Shown: piece by piece, positions 36,561-46,190 of the stretch
Layout: each line of letters opens with the position of its first letter
Position numbering within the stretch: position 1 is the stretch's first letter
Program-made: the position numbers and the translations under genes
The notes under the pieces: generated by a model
Database searches by the model: none
The model's input: only the letters and a program-made list of their open reading frames with translations
What the model was told of the DNA's origin: nothing
From: Desulfosalsimonas propionicica
GTDB taxonomy: Bacteria; Desulfobacterota; Desulfobacteria; Desulfobacterales; Desulfosalsimonadaceae
Direction of reading: 5' to 3'
DNA: 64,000 nucleotides
Assembly: GCF_013761005.1 (NCBI RefSeq)
Contig: NZ_JACDUS010000003.1
Span: forward strand, 310,001 to 374,000

Positions 36561-38276
36561 TTATTGGGGTCTGACGCTGCAAAACGACCAGATATTGCCG
36601 ATTCCTTCCACCATGGGAACCCATCCGCTAAAGGTTCTGGTGTCCACGGCCTCGATGGCGGCCGGGTTGTAGAGGGGGATGTAGGGCACGTCTTCCATGA
36701 TGATTTCCTGCATTTGATAAAGCCGTTTCCGCCGTTTTTTTGTATCCATTTCCGCAATGGAGGCTTCTGCCAGTTTGTCGAATTCCGGGTTGTGATAGCC
36801 GCTCATGTTCCATCCACCGGGCTTGTCGTTGCCGGAATGGAAAAAACTGCGCAAATAATCCGGATCCAGGGCCAGCCGGCCGTAGCCCAGGATAAAGGCG
36901 TCAAAATCATGATTTTTTTTCACGGTTTCCAGCAAAGCGCCAAAGGACATGGGCCGTGCGGATGCGGGAATGCCCAGTTCCTTTAGCCATTCCTGGATCA
37001 GGATGCCGCAGGTGGCCCGGTTGGGGTCATAATCGGCCGGCGGGGTCAGGATGGTGAATTTCTCCATCTGATTGCCGTCAGGCCGCACAATTGTGGATGG
37101 CGAAACCATTCGGCCGTTTTCATCCACAGGCGGCCGTTTCCAGCTGTAGCCGGCTTGAGCCAGGATTTTCCAGGCTTTTTTGGTCCGTTGCTCCCGGTCC
37201 AGTCCCCTGCCGTATTCGGGCATGTCCGGGGCGCACCAGAACCGGTTTTCAGACGGAACAATGGAATCCATCCTGGCGCCGTAACCCTGCAGGACCCGTT
37301 TGACAATAAAATCGCGGTCAATGATCACAGCTGCGGCCCGACGCAGGGCCGGGTCGGAAAAGGGTTTTTTTCTCACATTAAAGCCCATGTAGTACAGGGC
37401 GCTTTTTTCATTGATCATCACCCGGATGTTTTTGTTTTGTTCCAGATCCTTGAGATAGCCGGGCTGAATGGACCACCAGAGAAAATCAATGTCGCCTTTT
37501 TTCAAAGAAAGGATGGCCACATCGGCTGTTCCGTATACCTTGAAAAGCACGGCATCCACATGGGGGCCCAGTTGGTGGCCCTGGATTGTCTGCCCCCGGC
37601 CGAAAAAATGGGGATTTTCCGTGAGATAGACGAAATTTCCCTCCTGCCAGCGCTCCAGCACAAACGGGCCGCACCCCAGGGGTTTTTCCACCCGGGCGTT
37701 TAACAGCGCACCCAGGGGTTTTTCCTGCTCTTTTGCCTGTTTGACAATGGGCGCCCATTGTTTTTTTGGCATGACATAGTTGATCAGGCTTCGGGTGAGA
37801 AACGTGGCCCGGGGTTCTTCCAGATAGAACCGTACTGTCTGCTTGTCCACGGCTTCGGCCTTTTCCACGAACTGCCATTCCGAGTGATATTTGGGCACTT
37901 TAAAGGATTTGATGGTATTGACCGTAAACACCACATCTTCTGCGGTCACAGGGGAGCCGTCCGACCATTTGGCTTCCCTGAGTTCCATGGTGTAGGTGTT
38001 TGTATCCGCGTCCCACTCGGGCATGGCCTTTGCCAGCCAGGGGGTAAGTTCCAGGGTTTCCGGGTGCTCGGTGTAAAGGGGCTGATAGATCAGAGACAGA
38101 ATCTTGTTGGAATTGGCATCGGTTGCCATCCAGACATTCAGTGTTCGCGGCTCTTCGGCAATTCCCACCCGAAGCGTGCTTCCCGCGGCATGGCCGGAGG
38201 CGGGGGGCCAGAGCAAAACCATGGCGGCTGCCATAAAAATTAGAGACGAAACAAACAGTTTGGGAAAAAAGCGCAT
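36561..38276 (-). CDS. Peptide ABC transporter substrate-binding protein (SBP_bac_5)
   Basis: Periplasmic binding protein of 571 residues, family 5. The signal peptide spans MRFFPKLFVSSLIFMAAAMV to about residue 30 (GHAAG). The family-typical EPRTLNVWMATDANSNKIL, SDGSPVTAEDVVFTVN and VRKKPFSDPALRRAAAVIID follow. The open frame extends to 38345. Of two close ATGs, the one at 38276 has AAGGA seven bases upstream, while the one at 38282 is only one base from it, so 38276 is preferred. It is the first of five transporter genes and the highest-expressed member is usually this one. The ligand is unknown. Confidence 0.9.
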   Translation of the reverse strand: MRFFPKLFVSSLIFMAAAMVLLWPPASGHAAGSTLRVGIAEEPRTLNVWMATDANSNKILSLIYQPLYTEHPETLELTPWLAKAMPEWDADTNTYTMELREAKWSDGSPVTAEDVVFTVNTIKSFKVPKYHSEWQFVEKAEAVDKQTVRFYLEEPRATFLTRSLINYVMPKKQWAPIVKQAKEQEKPLGALLNARVEKPLGCGPFVLERWQEGNFVYLTENPHFFGRGQTIQGHQLGPHVDAVLFKVYGTADVAILSLKKGDIDFLWWSIQPGYLKDLEQNKNIRVMINEKSALYYMGFNVRKKPFSDPALRRAAAVIIDRDFIVKRVLQGYGARMDSIVPSENRFWCAPDMPEYGRGLDREQRTKKAWKILAQAGYSWKRPPVDENGRMVSPSTIVRPDGNQMEKFTILTPPADYDPNRATCGILIQEWLKELGIPASARPMSFGALLETVKKNHDFDAFILGYGRLALDPDYLRSFFHSGNDKPGGWNMSGYHNPEFDKLAEASIAEMDTKKRRKRLYQMQEIIMEDVPYIPLYNPAAIEAVDTRTFSGWVPMVEGIGNIWSFCSVRPQ

Positions 38277-38289
38277 TTGCATTTCCTTT

Positions 38290-39300
38290 TTATTTGAGCG
38301 CCGCCTGCCGGGATTGTTTTCGGGCAAGGGCCATTTGTTCCACAAAGTCTATGACACGGGTTTCCATGCGGATATTTTCCAGCCGGTTGATCCGGGGAAT
38401 ACCCCCGGGACTGACGCAGTTGACCTCGATTAATTTTTCATCTATCAGATCAAGGCCCACAAAATAAAGACCGTCGGCAAGAAGGCGGGGCCGGATCTGC
38501 TCGCATATCTGCCGTTCCCTGGCGGTGATGGCATGGGCGAAGGCCTTGCCGCCGGCATGAATGTTGGTCCGGAAGCTGCCGTCCGGGGGTTTTCTGCACA
38601 TGGCCCCCAGAATTTCCCCGTTTAGCATTAAAATGCGGACATCCCCCTTTTCCTTGACCCCTTTTAGGTATTCCTGGACCATGATCTGTTCGCGATCGGC
38701 ATAGGGCTTGTGAGCGCCTACGTAATAGTGAATCAGGGAGTTGAGGTTTTCCGGGTCCCGGGTGCTGACCTTGATAATGCCCTGGCCCCCGAAGCGGCCC
38801 AGGGGCTTGATGACCATGTCACCGCCGAAGTTATCGATGATTTTGCGCAGCCGGGACGGGTCACGGGAAATGTGGGTTTCCGGGGTCAGGTCCGGAAAAT
38901 TCAGGGTATAGAGCTTGCTGTTGCCCAGAACCATACCGAAGGGATCATTTACCATAAAGACCTGGTTGCGGATCGGGGCCAGAAATTCAACCGAGCTGTA
39001 GTTCAGGGGCGGATCTTTGCGAAGGAAAAGGGCGTCGAGTTCCGTGAGTTCCTCAAAGCTGATCGACTCCTCCTGCTGCCGGGCGACGGCTTTGTCCCAG
39101 TATTGTTTTATGGAAAGATCCCGGGCCACTGTGACATCTTTCATCCGGGCCACGATATGCTGTCGGCGCACATAGATGTCATGGGGTTCGAGAAACAACA
39201 CCGAATGTCCCCGCTGGTTGCATTCATACATAAGGGCCGCAGTGGTTTCAAAAACCGGATCAATGCCTTCCAGCCGATCCATGACAAAAGCTATTTGCAT
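38290..39300 (-). CDS. gshB: Glutathione synthetase (ATP-grasp)
   Basis: 336-residue ATP-grasp ligase joining gamma-glutamylcysteine and glycine. It has the GshB N-terminal IAFVMDRLEGIDPVFETTAAL, FLRKDPPLNYSS near residue 91 (family DPPF/D motif), VIKPLGRFGGQGI, IMVQEYLKGVKEKGDVRILML and FVGLDLIDEKLIEVNCVSPGG with the metal-binding Glu/Asn. No gshA-type ligase is in the window. It overlaps the upstream transporter gene by ten bases and precedes the peptide transporter by 13 bases, so glutathione or its peptides are a possible link, which is inference only. Confidence 0.9.
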   Translation of the reverse strand: MQIAFVMDRLEGIDPVFETTAALMYECNQRGHSVLFLEPHDIYVRRQHIVARMKDVTVARDLSIKQYWDKAVARQQEESISFEELTELDALFLRKDPPLNYSSVEFLAPIRNQVFMVNDPFGMVLGNSKLYTLNFPDLTPETHISRDPSRLRKIIDNFGGDMVIKPLGRFGGQGIIKVSTRDPENLNSLIHYYVGAHKPYADREQIMVQEYLKGVKEKGDVRILMLNGEILGAMCRKPPDGSFRTNIHAGGKAFAHAITARERQICEQIRPRLLADGLYFVGLDLIDEKLIEVNCVSPGGIPRINRLENIRMETRVIDFVEQMALARKQSRQAALK

Positions 39301-42300
39301 GGCGTGTCCTTTTGCGAACCGGTTCTTGTCTCAGCCTCTGCCACCATGGACTGTAAATGGCGCAGGCGCTGGCTCAGTGCCGTGCAGATCTGAAGGGCGA
39401 TGCCCGGGTACTCGCGTACCAGTTCGTTGAACTCCGGTTTGTCAAGAAGCAGAAACCGCGCGGGTTTTAGTGTGCGAATGGTGGCGGACCGCTCGGTCTC
39501 CTCGAAAAGGGCCATTTCACCAAAATAATCCCCCGGACCCATGGTGTCGAGGCGGATCTGCTTTTCCGCCTCCCGGCCTTTGCAAACAGCCACCTCACCG
39601 TCGATGATCAGATAGATCCGGTCGCCCGGGTCGCCTTCGGCAATCACTACCTGATCGGGAGGATAGGCCACTTCCCTTGTCACAGCAGCGATGGCGCCGA
39701 GTTCGCTGACGGTCAGGCCGGAAAAAATGGCAATGTTTTTCAGCAGCAGAATTTTTTCCGGAACTGTGAGTTCAGTATCCATGATTTGCTCCTTTGGGTC
39801 AAGCGCTCCGGACGCACCGGAAATAATTTTTTGGGCCATCTGCCGGATATAGGGATTTTGAGCGTTTTTGAGCTGTAAGATAACGGTTTTTTGCCGGTCT
39901 GCGGCTTCGGCGTGATATTCCAGGACATAAAGCGCCAGCACGGGCTCCAGCCAATCATCGGCTTCTTTGAGCAGTTCCGGGAAAAGATCCCTGGCAACAG
40001 ATGAAAACCGGGGCAATTTGAAGTATTTTTTGCCCTGGTCAAGGCTCTGGGAGATGGAGGCGCTTTCGAGCAGTGGGCTGACCATCTTAAAGAGCTTATG
40101 ATCCATGATATCGCTCAGCAGTTCGATGCTGTTTGCCCGGTGGCGGGAGCTGGTGGAAAAAAGGCCCCTGAAAACAGTCCACATGCGGCCCTTGCGGTCG
40201 TGGATGGCCAGCACCCGGAAAGTGTTTTCCAGGATAAGTTCCTTTTTTTCAAGCAGGTGTTCCACTAGCAGGTTCTTGGCCCGGCTTTCCGGAAGCTTTT
40301 CAAGGGCCTCGGCCCTGGCCAGGCAGGTATAGGCGTGAAAAAGTCCCTGCCGGGTAAAGCGCGTAATGTCCAGGTCTTTGATTTTCAGCTCTTCCAGCAG
40401 CTCAAAAATCGCTTCGCGCATCCGGCGGTCAGGCCGGTTTAATGCTTCGATGAGAATTCTGCCGTTGATGTAGCCGGCGTTTTTGATCTTCTCCCGTGCC
40501 ATATGGGCAATGTCCGTATCTGAATCCCCCAGGTGCCCGATAATTTCGGACAATGATGTGTCATCGGTGATTTCCATGCTCTCTATGGCCGCGCGCCGAA
40601 GGCCGGCATCCGGGTCATTGAGAAAAGGGGCGGCAATGTCATTTAAATTGCCCGGCGACAGCCGCGACAGGCAACGCAGGATATCGCTCCGGATGGGCTT
40701 GTTGTCAGCATCTGAAAGCATTTCTGTCAAAATCCCGGCATAGCCCTTTTCCCCTGTCTGAGCTGCGGCGATAACACCCGCCCTGCGGTGATCGATGTCC
40801 TTGGCGTAAAGCCAGGTATCAATTTTGGGTTTGAGCTTGCCCGGGCTTTTCATGTACAGGCATCCTGCCGCGTTTCCCCGGACCTCGGGGTGGGGGTGCT
40901 GGATCAGGGTTTCGAGCCGGTCCCGGATTGCAGGGTTTGCAACGCCTGTTCTTCGTATGGTGTTGATCACGGCAACTGTGAGTTCGGGCGCATTGGGGAG
41001 AAAAAGCATCCTTTGCAGCATCTCTGCGGCCCCGGGGCCGGGGTTGTCTGAAAGCATTTCCAGCAGCCGGATCCGGGTGGCTGTATCCTGCCGGTCAATG
41101 GCTTTGGCCACAAGATCGTTAAAGTTATTCACATCCAGGGTCTTGAGCAGCCGGGCATACCAGAGCGCGTCTTCGCCCCGGGCGTTTAAAAAGGCTTCTG
41201 TCAGTCCCGGATCCGCCTGGTCCCTTTTTAAGAGCTTGCCCAGATTCTGCTGTTCCATGCTTTTTAAATCCAGCATGTTTTTCGAAATGAGGTCCATGAG
41301 AATAGCGGCATATCTGCGTTTGAGCACAAACGGGGCCGCCAGCCAGACCAGCACAAAAGGCAGGGCCACCAGGGAGAGATAGCGCGGATGAAACAGGTTT
41401 GCAGAGGCCAGAATCAGACCCGAGCCGACAAACAGAGCCACGCGGACCACGGTTCCCCGCAGGAAGGGCCGGACCATGGCCCTGTAGGATTCGGGAAACA
41501 GCCCGATTAAAATGGAGTTGGCCGGCATGTTGACGGTGGTGCGGATGATGTTTGTGGACATGCGGGCATATACGGCGGAAAAGATGTCAAAGCGCGCCAG
41601 AAAAGCGATAAATGCAATAATGTAATTAAAGGGGTGAAACATCAGGGCCACGGGCAGGCCGAAGCGGCCGTATAGCCGGCCCACAAACAGCAGCAGCACC
41701 AGGCTGATAATATTGAGCACTCCCCGGAAATAGGAAAAAAAGCCCAGTAGTCCGGATTCGCTGGCAAAATAGGCATCTGCGGCAAAATTGAACTGATAGT
41801 TCATGATGGTGATCACCACATTGGGCATGAAGGTGAGCACCAATACGATTTTTACCAGGGTCGACTGCCGGATTAAGGGCAGCACCTGCTGGAACTGCTC
41901 CCGCATGGGCGGCTGGTGCTTGACCTTTTTGCCCCTTTTATCCCCTGGCAGGGCCATGCGCATGTGCATGCCCATGGCCTTGACCAAAACCGCCCCCAGC
42001 AGGCTGATGCCCAGGTAGACCAGCAACAGGTTGTCAAAATGCAGGACTGCGGCCATGTAGGGAGTGGTAAAGCTGCCGGCAATCAGGCCGATGACCCCGC
42101 CCGCAGTCAGAAGCGGAAAAATGCGCTTGGACTGCCGGGTATTGTAGAGATCATTGGCCAGGTTCCAGAAAAGCAGGGCTTCGAGCAGTTCAAACTGGCT
42201 TTTTAGCATAAACAGCAGGGGATAGATCAAATCCAGACCCATGGGGATCAGCAGCCGGATGCCGCCCACTGAAAGCCCGCAGAATACAAAGAGCATGCCC

Positions 42301-42551
42301 AGCAGCCGGGTGCTTTGCAGGCGGGTCATAAACAGGGCCAGAATGCCGGTGAGGGCAAAGGTGGCAATGGAGTTGAGCATGTTGACAATGGGCAGGTACT
42401 GGACCCCGTAGCGCTTGAGAAAGGCGGTTTCCGCGTAGTTGTTGAGTACCATGCCGGAACTGCGCAGCAGAAACAAAAGTGCGGCGGTCCATAAAAACAG
42501 GGCAACCTCGTCTTCGTGGAGTTTAAGCCAGTTTAAAAGGACCCTGCGCAT
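39291..42551 (-). CDS. Nucleotide translocase-like membrane protein fused to HEAT repeats and a C-terminal cNMP-binding domain
   Basis: 1086 residues in three parts. Residues 1-420 form about 12 membrane helices resembling the ATP/ADP translocase (NTT, Npt1/Npt2) branch of the MFS, with loop residues such as LFWNLANDLYNTRQSKRIFP. Residues about 440-900 are helical HEAT-like repeats (for example HPHPEVRGNAAGCLYMKSPG, DPDAGLRRAAIESM). Residues about 945-1060 are a cyclic-nucleotide-binding domain with VIAEGDPGDRIYLIIDGEVA and GPGDYFGEMALFEETERSATI, including the phosphate-binding GEMA and Arg. The substrate is unknown. The gene sits between the FGE-like gene (three bases) and gshB (overlap). 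Confidence 0.82.
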   Translation of the reverse strand: MRRVLLNWLKLHEDEVALFLWTAALLFLLRSSGMVLNNYAETAFLKRYGVQYLPIVNMLNSIATFALTGILALFMTRLQSTRLLGMLFVFCGLSVGGIRLLIPMGLDLIYPLLFMLKSQFELLEALLFWNLANDLYNTRQSKRIFPLLTAGGVIGLIAGSFTTPYMAAVLHFDNLLLVYLGISLLGAVLVKAMGMHMRMALPGDKRGKKVKHQPPMREQFQQVLPLIRQSTLVKIVLVLTFMPNVVITIMNYQFNFAADAYFASESGLLGFFSYFRGVLNIISLVLLLFVGRLYGRFGLPVALMFHPFNYIIAFIAFLARFDIFSAVYARMSTNIIRTTVNMPANSILIGLFPESYRAMVRPFLRGTVVRVALFVGSGLILASANLFHPRYLSLVALPFVLVWLAAPFVLKRRYAAILMDLISKNMLDLKSMEQQNLGKLLKRDQADPGLTEAFLNARGEDALWYARLLKTLDVNNFNDLVAKAIDRQDTATRIRLLEMLSDNPGPGAAEMLQRMLFLPNAPELTVAVINTIRRTGVANPAIRDRLETLIQHPHPEVRGNAAGCLYMKSPGKLKPKIDTWLYAKDIDHRRAGVIAAAQTGEKGYAGILTEMLSDADNKPIRSDILRCLSRLSPGNLNDIAAPFLNDPDAGLRRAAIESMEITDDTSLSEIIGHLGDSDTDIAHMAREKIKNAGYINGRILIEALNRPDRRMREAIFELLEELKIKDLDITRFTRQGLFHAYTCLARAEALEKLPESRAKNLLVEHLLEKKELILENTFRVLAIHDRKGRMWTVFRGLFSTSSRHRANSIELLSDIMDHKLFKMVSPLLESASISQSLDQGKKYFKLPRFSSVARDLFPELLKEADDWLEPVLALYVLEYHAEAADRQKTVILQLKNAQNPYIRQMAQKIISGASGALDPKEQIMDTELTVPEKILLLKNIAIFSGLTVSELGAIAAVTREVAYPPDQVVIAEGDPGDRIYLIIDGEVAVCKGREAEKQIRLDTMGPGDYFGEMALFEETERSATIRTLKPARFLLLDKPEFNELVREYPGIALQICTALSQRLRHLQSMVAEAETRTGSQKDTPCK

Positions 42552-42554
42552 TAA

Positions 42555-43364
42555 TTAATCCGCCTCTTTGACCAGCCGGAAGCCGGTGGTTTTAAACTTG
42601 GCAGCCGGGTGGGCGTAGGCGCGGTTGGCACTTCTCAGGCTGTGGGGGTCGCTGTACCAGGACCCCCCCCTGCGTATCCGCCGCACGCATTCAAACGTGC
42701 CGGGGGCTTCGGGCAGGGGGTATTGATCAAAGCAATCCCGGCACCATTCCCAGACATTGCCGTGCATGTCGTAAAGCCCCCAGTCATTGGGTTCATAGCT
42801 TTTCACCGGTGCCGGTCGGTTTGCCTTCAGTCCAAGGGATCTGACGGTTTCCACGCACTGGTCGGATTTTATAGGGGAATTGGCGTACATGGCCCGTGTG
42901 CATTCAATATTATCGCCCCAGAAAAAGGCAGTTTGTGTGCCGGCCCGGCATGCGTATTCCCATTGGGTTTCTGTGGGCAGGCGGTAGGTTTGACCGGTAC
43001 GGCGGTTTAGTTTCTTTATGAATTTTTTGCAGTCATGCCATGAAACGTCGGTCACGGGCAGATTCTTTGGTCCCTTTCTGGGGAAAAGCCATTTTTTGCC
43101 CATGACTTGCTGCCACTGGCCGATGGTCACCTCGGTGGTTTGCATGTAAAAGGGCTCTGAAATAAGGGCCTTGTGGGGTTTTTCGCTTTTACCCCGAAGG
43201 GGCGCATCCGGGGGACTGCCCATCATGAATCGGCCCGGTTCGATTCTGATAAATTCCATGCCCAGTCGATTTTGATAAACATTTTCCGCTCCCCGGACGG
43301 ACGGGGACAGACTCAGCAATGCAAAGACCGCAGTCAGGGAAATGAGAAAATAGAGGTTTCGCAT
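42555..43364 (-). CDS. Secreted formylglycine-generating-enzyme (SUMF1)-like protein
   Basis: 269 residues with a signal peptide (LYFLISLTAVFALLSLSPSV) and a complete FGE-sulfatase fold: FIRIEPGRFMMGSPP, TEVTIGQWQQVMG, PVTDVSWHDCKKFIKKLN, YRLPTETQWEYACRAGT, WGLYDMHGNVWEWCRDCF and RRIRRGGSWYSDPHSLRSANR. Members may activate sulfatases by Cys-to-formylglycine conversion or only share the fold. The active-site cysteine pair of true FGEs is not obvious by eye and no sulfatase is nearby. It is the first gene of the leftward directon and lies three bases before the nucleotide translocase-like gene. Confidence 0.85.
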   Translation of the reverse strand: MRNLYFLISLTAVFALLSLSPSVRGAENVYQNRLGMEFIRIEPGRFMMGSPPDAPLRGKSEKPHKALISEPFYMQTTEVTIGQWQQVMGKKWLFPRKGPKNLPVTDVSWHDCKKFIKKLNRRTGQTYRLPTETQWEYACRAGTQTAFFWGDNIECTRAMYANSPIKSDQCVETVRSLGLKANRPAPVKSYEPNDWGLYDMHGNVWEWCRDCFDQYPLPEAPGTFECVRRIRRGGSWYSDPHSLRSANRAYAHPAAKFKTTGFRLVKEAD

Positions 43365-43518
43365 GAACCATATCCTTGATATATAGAAGATACATATAAA
43401 GGCACTTGGTGTCTCCGGGTCCTGGTTGAAAATTTTAAGAATATTGCTGTTTAGATGTTTTAAGGGGTTTTTGGGAAACTGTCAAATTCAACTGTAGTGC
43501 CGGGGAGGCACGGGATTG

Positions 43519-44025
43519 ATGGAAACTGAAACCATAGAAGGCATTGATTATCATTTTGCTCCCCCGGAGGAGCTGGCAAGAGAAGATATGGAGCGCATCA
43601 TCTCCCTGGTGGAGGCCGGCGGCTCGGTGGATCCGGGCCGGGTGCGGGAAAACCTGTCCCATGCCTTTTTAATCGGCTATGTCAGAGATGACAAAGGCGA
43701 GATCGCGGCCTGCTCGAGTCTCAAACATCCCCGCACTGAATTTACGCAAATGGTCCGGGAACAGACCGGCCTGGATTTGTCAGGTTTTCTGGAACGGGGC
43801 TATACATCGGTTCTGCCGGAATTGCGGGGCAGAAAAATGGCCAGCAACCTGCTGGCGGGGCTGACGGCCCGGGTGGGCAGCCGGAAGCTTTATTCCGTGA
43901 TCGGAGAAGACAACATCGGAGGGCAGAAGATTGCCATCAACAATAACACCCGGAAAATGGCTGTTTATAAAAGCCCTAAAACCGGAAAAAAAATGGGGAT
44001 CTGGATTCCGGAATGGATGATTTGA
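43519..44025 (+). CDS. GNAT-like acetyltransferase (tentative)
   Basis: A 168-residue soluble protein. [20 protein letters not shown] at about residues 96-115 resembles the acetyl-CoA-binding R/Q-x-x-G-x-G/A loop and helix of GNAT enzymes, in degenerate form. [20 protein letters not shown] and [13 protein letters not shown] would be the later strands. The substrate is unknown. GGGGAGG upstream suits both the ATG at 43519 and a TTG at 43516. It overlaps the sigma-54 regulator start by 13 bases, so the two are coupled. Confidence 0.55.
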   Translation: METETIEGIDYHFAPPEELAREDMERIISLVEAGGSVDPGRVRENLSHAFLIGYVRDDKGEIAACSSLKHPRTEFTQMVREQTGLDLSGFLERGYTSVLPELRGRKMASNLLAGLTARVGSRKLYSVIGEDNIGGQKIAINNNTRKMAVYKSPKTGKKMGIWIPEWMI

Positions 44026-45467
44026 AAAATAAAAATCCAGGTATGGAGCATCAGATAATGCACCGGGAAGATCAAAACGGGGTATGGGACAGCCGGTTCG
44101 CCGGCCTTTTGCTGGAAACCATGGGCGAAGGGGTTTTCACCCTGGATTCCGAAGGGCGCATTACATCCTGGAATCCGGCCATGGAAAGGCTTTCCGGATA
44201 CCGGGCAGGGGAGGCCATTGGCTGTTATTGTTCATTACTGGCGTTCAGCCGGTGTTTCGGCCGGGAATGTCCAGCCAATATACATGAATGCCAGATTTAT
44301 AAAAAAGGGGAAGTGCAGCCCTCTGAATGTCAGTTAAAGCATAAGGACGGTCACCGGGTTTCGGTCATCAAAAACGCCCGGGTTCTAAAAGACGAGGAAA
44401 ATCGGATTATCGGGGTGGTTGAGACCCTGACGGATTTAACCGAGCTGACCGCTGCCCGGCGAAAGGCCGAGGAAGCCCAGCAGAAGCTTCTTGAAAAACA
44501 CCAGTTCCACAACATTATTGGCAAAAGCCATGCCATGCGGGAGGTTTTCCAGGCCCTTCGCATGGCGGCCAAAAGTGATGCCTCGGTGCTGCTGCAGGGT
44601 GAAAGCGGCACAGGCAAGGAGCTGGCAGCCGGGGCGATTCATTACAACAGCGACCGGAGCAAGGGGCCTCTGGTGGTGGTCAATTGCAGCGCCCTTTCTG
44701 AGTCGCTTCTGGAAAGCGAGTTGTTCGGCCATGTCCGCGGCGCTTTTACCGGCGCCCACAGGGACCGGGTGGGGCGGTTTGAGGAAGCCCACGGGGGCAC
44801 CATTCTGCTTGATGAGATCGGAGAGGTCAGTCCTCTGATCCAGCTCAAGCTGCTGCGGGTGCTTCAGGAACGACAAATCGAACGGGTCGGGGAGACCAGT
44901 TCCCGCCATCTGGATATCCGGGTGATTGCCGCCACCCACAAGGACCTCTACAGCCTGGTGCGCGAGGGGAATTTCCGGGAAGACCTGTTTTACCGGCTCA
45001 AGGTGTTTCCTGTGTTTCTGCCGCCGCTTCGCAGCCGCAGGGAGGATATCCCGCTGCTGGTACGCCATTTTATCGACAGTTTTAACACCAAAACCGGCAA
45101 GGGTATTTTCGGTCTGAGCCATGATGCCATGCAGCTGATGATGGATTATAATTGGCCCGGCAATGTCCGGGAACTGGAAAACGCCATTGAGCACGCCTTT
45201 GTCCTCTGCGAAACCGAATGGATTGACGTGTTTGATCTGCCGGTTGAAATCCGGCAGATGGAATTGGATACCCTGTCGGCCAACCCCCCTCACAGCGGTG
45301 CTGCCCATAAGCATAAAAAACTGACCCGTGAGTCTTTGATGGCGCTGCTGCAGGAATGCGGATGGAACAAGGCAGAGGCGGCCCGCCGGCTGGGAAAAAG
45401 CCGGACGTCTGTTTGGAAGTACATGAAAAAATTTGATATTCCTATGGAGCCGCCTGAAGCCGTCTGA
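44013..45467 (+). CDS. PAS-domain sigma-54-dependent transcriptional activator
   Basis: 484-residue bacterial enhancer-binding protein. An N-terminal PAS domain (about 25-140) contains several cysteines ([19 protein letters not shown]), which suggests redox or metal sensing. The AAA+ domain (about 165-400) has Walker A GESGTGKE, the sigma-54-contacting GAFTGAH, Walker [11 protein letters not shown] and the arginine-finger region. A C-terminal Fis-type helix-turn-helix ends in [21 protein letters not shown] start at 44058 with GGAG upstream is an alternative. A sigma-54-like promoter lies about 0.9 kb downstream before the thioredoxin-cytochrome operon, its likeliest target. Confidence 0.92.
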   Translation: MDDLKNKNPGMEHQIMHREDQNGVWDSRFAGLLLETMGEGVFTLDSEGRITSWNPAMERLSGYRAGEAIGCYCSLLAFSRCFGRECPANIHECQIYKKGEVQPSECQLKHKDGHRVSVIKNARVLKDEENRIIGVVETLTDLTELTAARRKAEEAQQKLLEKHQFHNIIGKSHAMREVFQALRMAAKSDASVLLQGESGTGKELAAGAIHYNSDRSKGPLVVVNCSALSESLLESELFGHVRGAFTGAHRDRVGRFEEAHGGTILLDEIGEVSPLIQLKLLRVLQERQIERVGETSSRHLDIRVIAATHKDLYSLVREGNFREDLFYRLKVFPVFLPPLRSRREDIPLLVRHFIDSFNTKTGKGIFGLSHDAMQLMMDYNWPGNVRELENAIEHAFVLCETEWIDVFDLPVEIRQMELDTLSANPPHSGAAHKHKKLTRESLMALLQECGWNKAEAARRLGKSRTSVWKYMKKFDIPMEPPEAV

Positions 45468-45513
45468 TTGAAACCTGGCATAGGCAACATCAAAAAGAGT
45501 TGCTGTTAATACT

Positions 45514-45890
45514 GATGGCGCCGTAAAGTTTAATATCTGCGGTACACGTAATTTCTCAGCATTTCACGTACAGCTAAGTACGCTGCATTCTTCAAAATTG
45601 CACAAGGCTTGGTCTTGGACTTTATACGGCGCCATTTGAAATCAGACTTCCAAGGAAGTCCAAGGACGGGGTCGGTTTGTAAGCGACATTGAGCGTTTAC
45701 GGAAAAATTTAGCCAATGCCGAAGCCAAAAAAATTCAAACTGTTTGAGGCCGACAGGCCGAGTTTGTAAATTTTAAGCGAAGGCATTGGCTGAATCCGTA
45801 AACGGTCAGGAGCGAAAAAACTGATCCCGGCCGCAGGGCTTCCTTCCTGACAAACAGCGGACGCGGTAAAAAGCTTTTTACGGTGCCATC
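45514..45890. repeat. Composite palindromic repeat element, copy E2
   Basis: Full-length copy of the element also seen at 90-444. Unit A spans 45514-45635 and opens with GATGGCGCCGTAAAG. A junction TGAAATCAGACTTCCAAGG leads into unit B, which ends in CTTTTTACGGTGCCATC. The flanks are AATACT (45508-45513) and AATGCT (45891-45896), a 6-base direct repeat with one mismatch. It is non-coding and lies between the sigma-54 activator gene and the thioredoxin-cytochrome operon. Confidence 0.8.
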
Positions 45891-45916
45891 AATGCTGAGT
45901 TCTATAAATTTTTATG

Positions 45917-46012
45917 ATTTTCGCATGATGCCGGCCCGGTGGCGGTTTGCTCCCTGCTGACCGCCTGCGCGCTCAATGCGACTCGCAAACCGCCCCCCGA
46001 CCGGCATCATGG
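45917..46012. repeat. Palindromic repeat unit C, copy C2
   Basis: Second copy of the unit at 7428-7524, with arms GATGCCGGCCCGG and CCGACCGGCATC and the shared loop TTGCTCCCTGCTGACCGC. It lies 26 bases after element E2 and is followed by a shortened unit B, repeating the C-then-B order of the 7.4-7.8 kb region. Confidence 0.7.
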
Positions 46013-46070
46013 CCGGCTGTGTGCAAAGTTTCATTCCCGGGCTGCGATCCGGAAAAATAGTTTCAAGGAA

Positions 46071-46160
46071 GCCCAAGGTCCGGGTCTGTTTTTGAATCCG
46101 TAAAAACGGTCAGGAGCGAAAAAACTGACCCCGGCCGCAGGGCTTCCTTCCTGATAAGTA
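46071..46160. repeat. Internally deleted palindromic unit B
   Basis: Starts with TTCAAGGAAGCCCAAGGTCC and ends with CGCAGGGCTTCCTTCCTGA. It keeps both outer arms of unit B, but the central ~120 bases present at 45680-45800 are missing; the junction reads TTTTTGAATCCGTAAAAACGG. It remains a hairpin. A 10-base direct repeat, GGCAACATCA, occurs at 45483-45492 and 46191-46200, bracketing the whole repeat cluster. Confidence 0.65.
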
Positions 46161-46190
46161 TCAAACGATTTGAGCAGTTTTTACAAGAGT

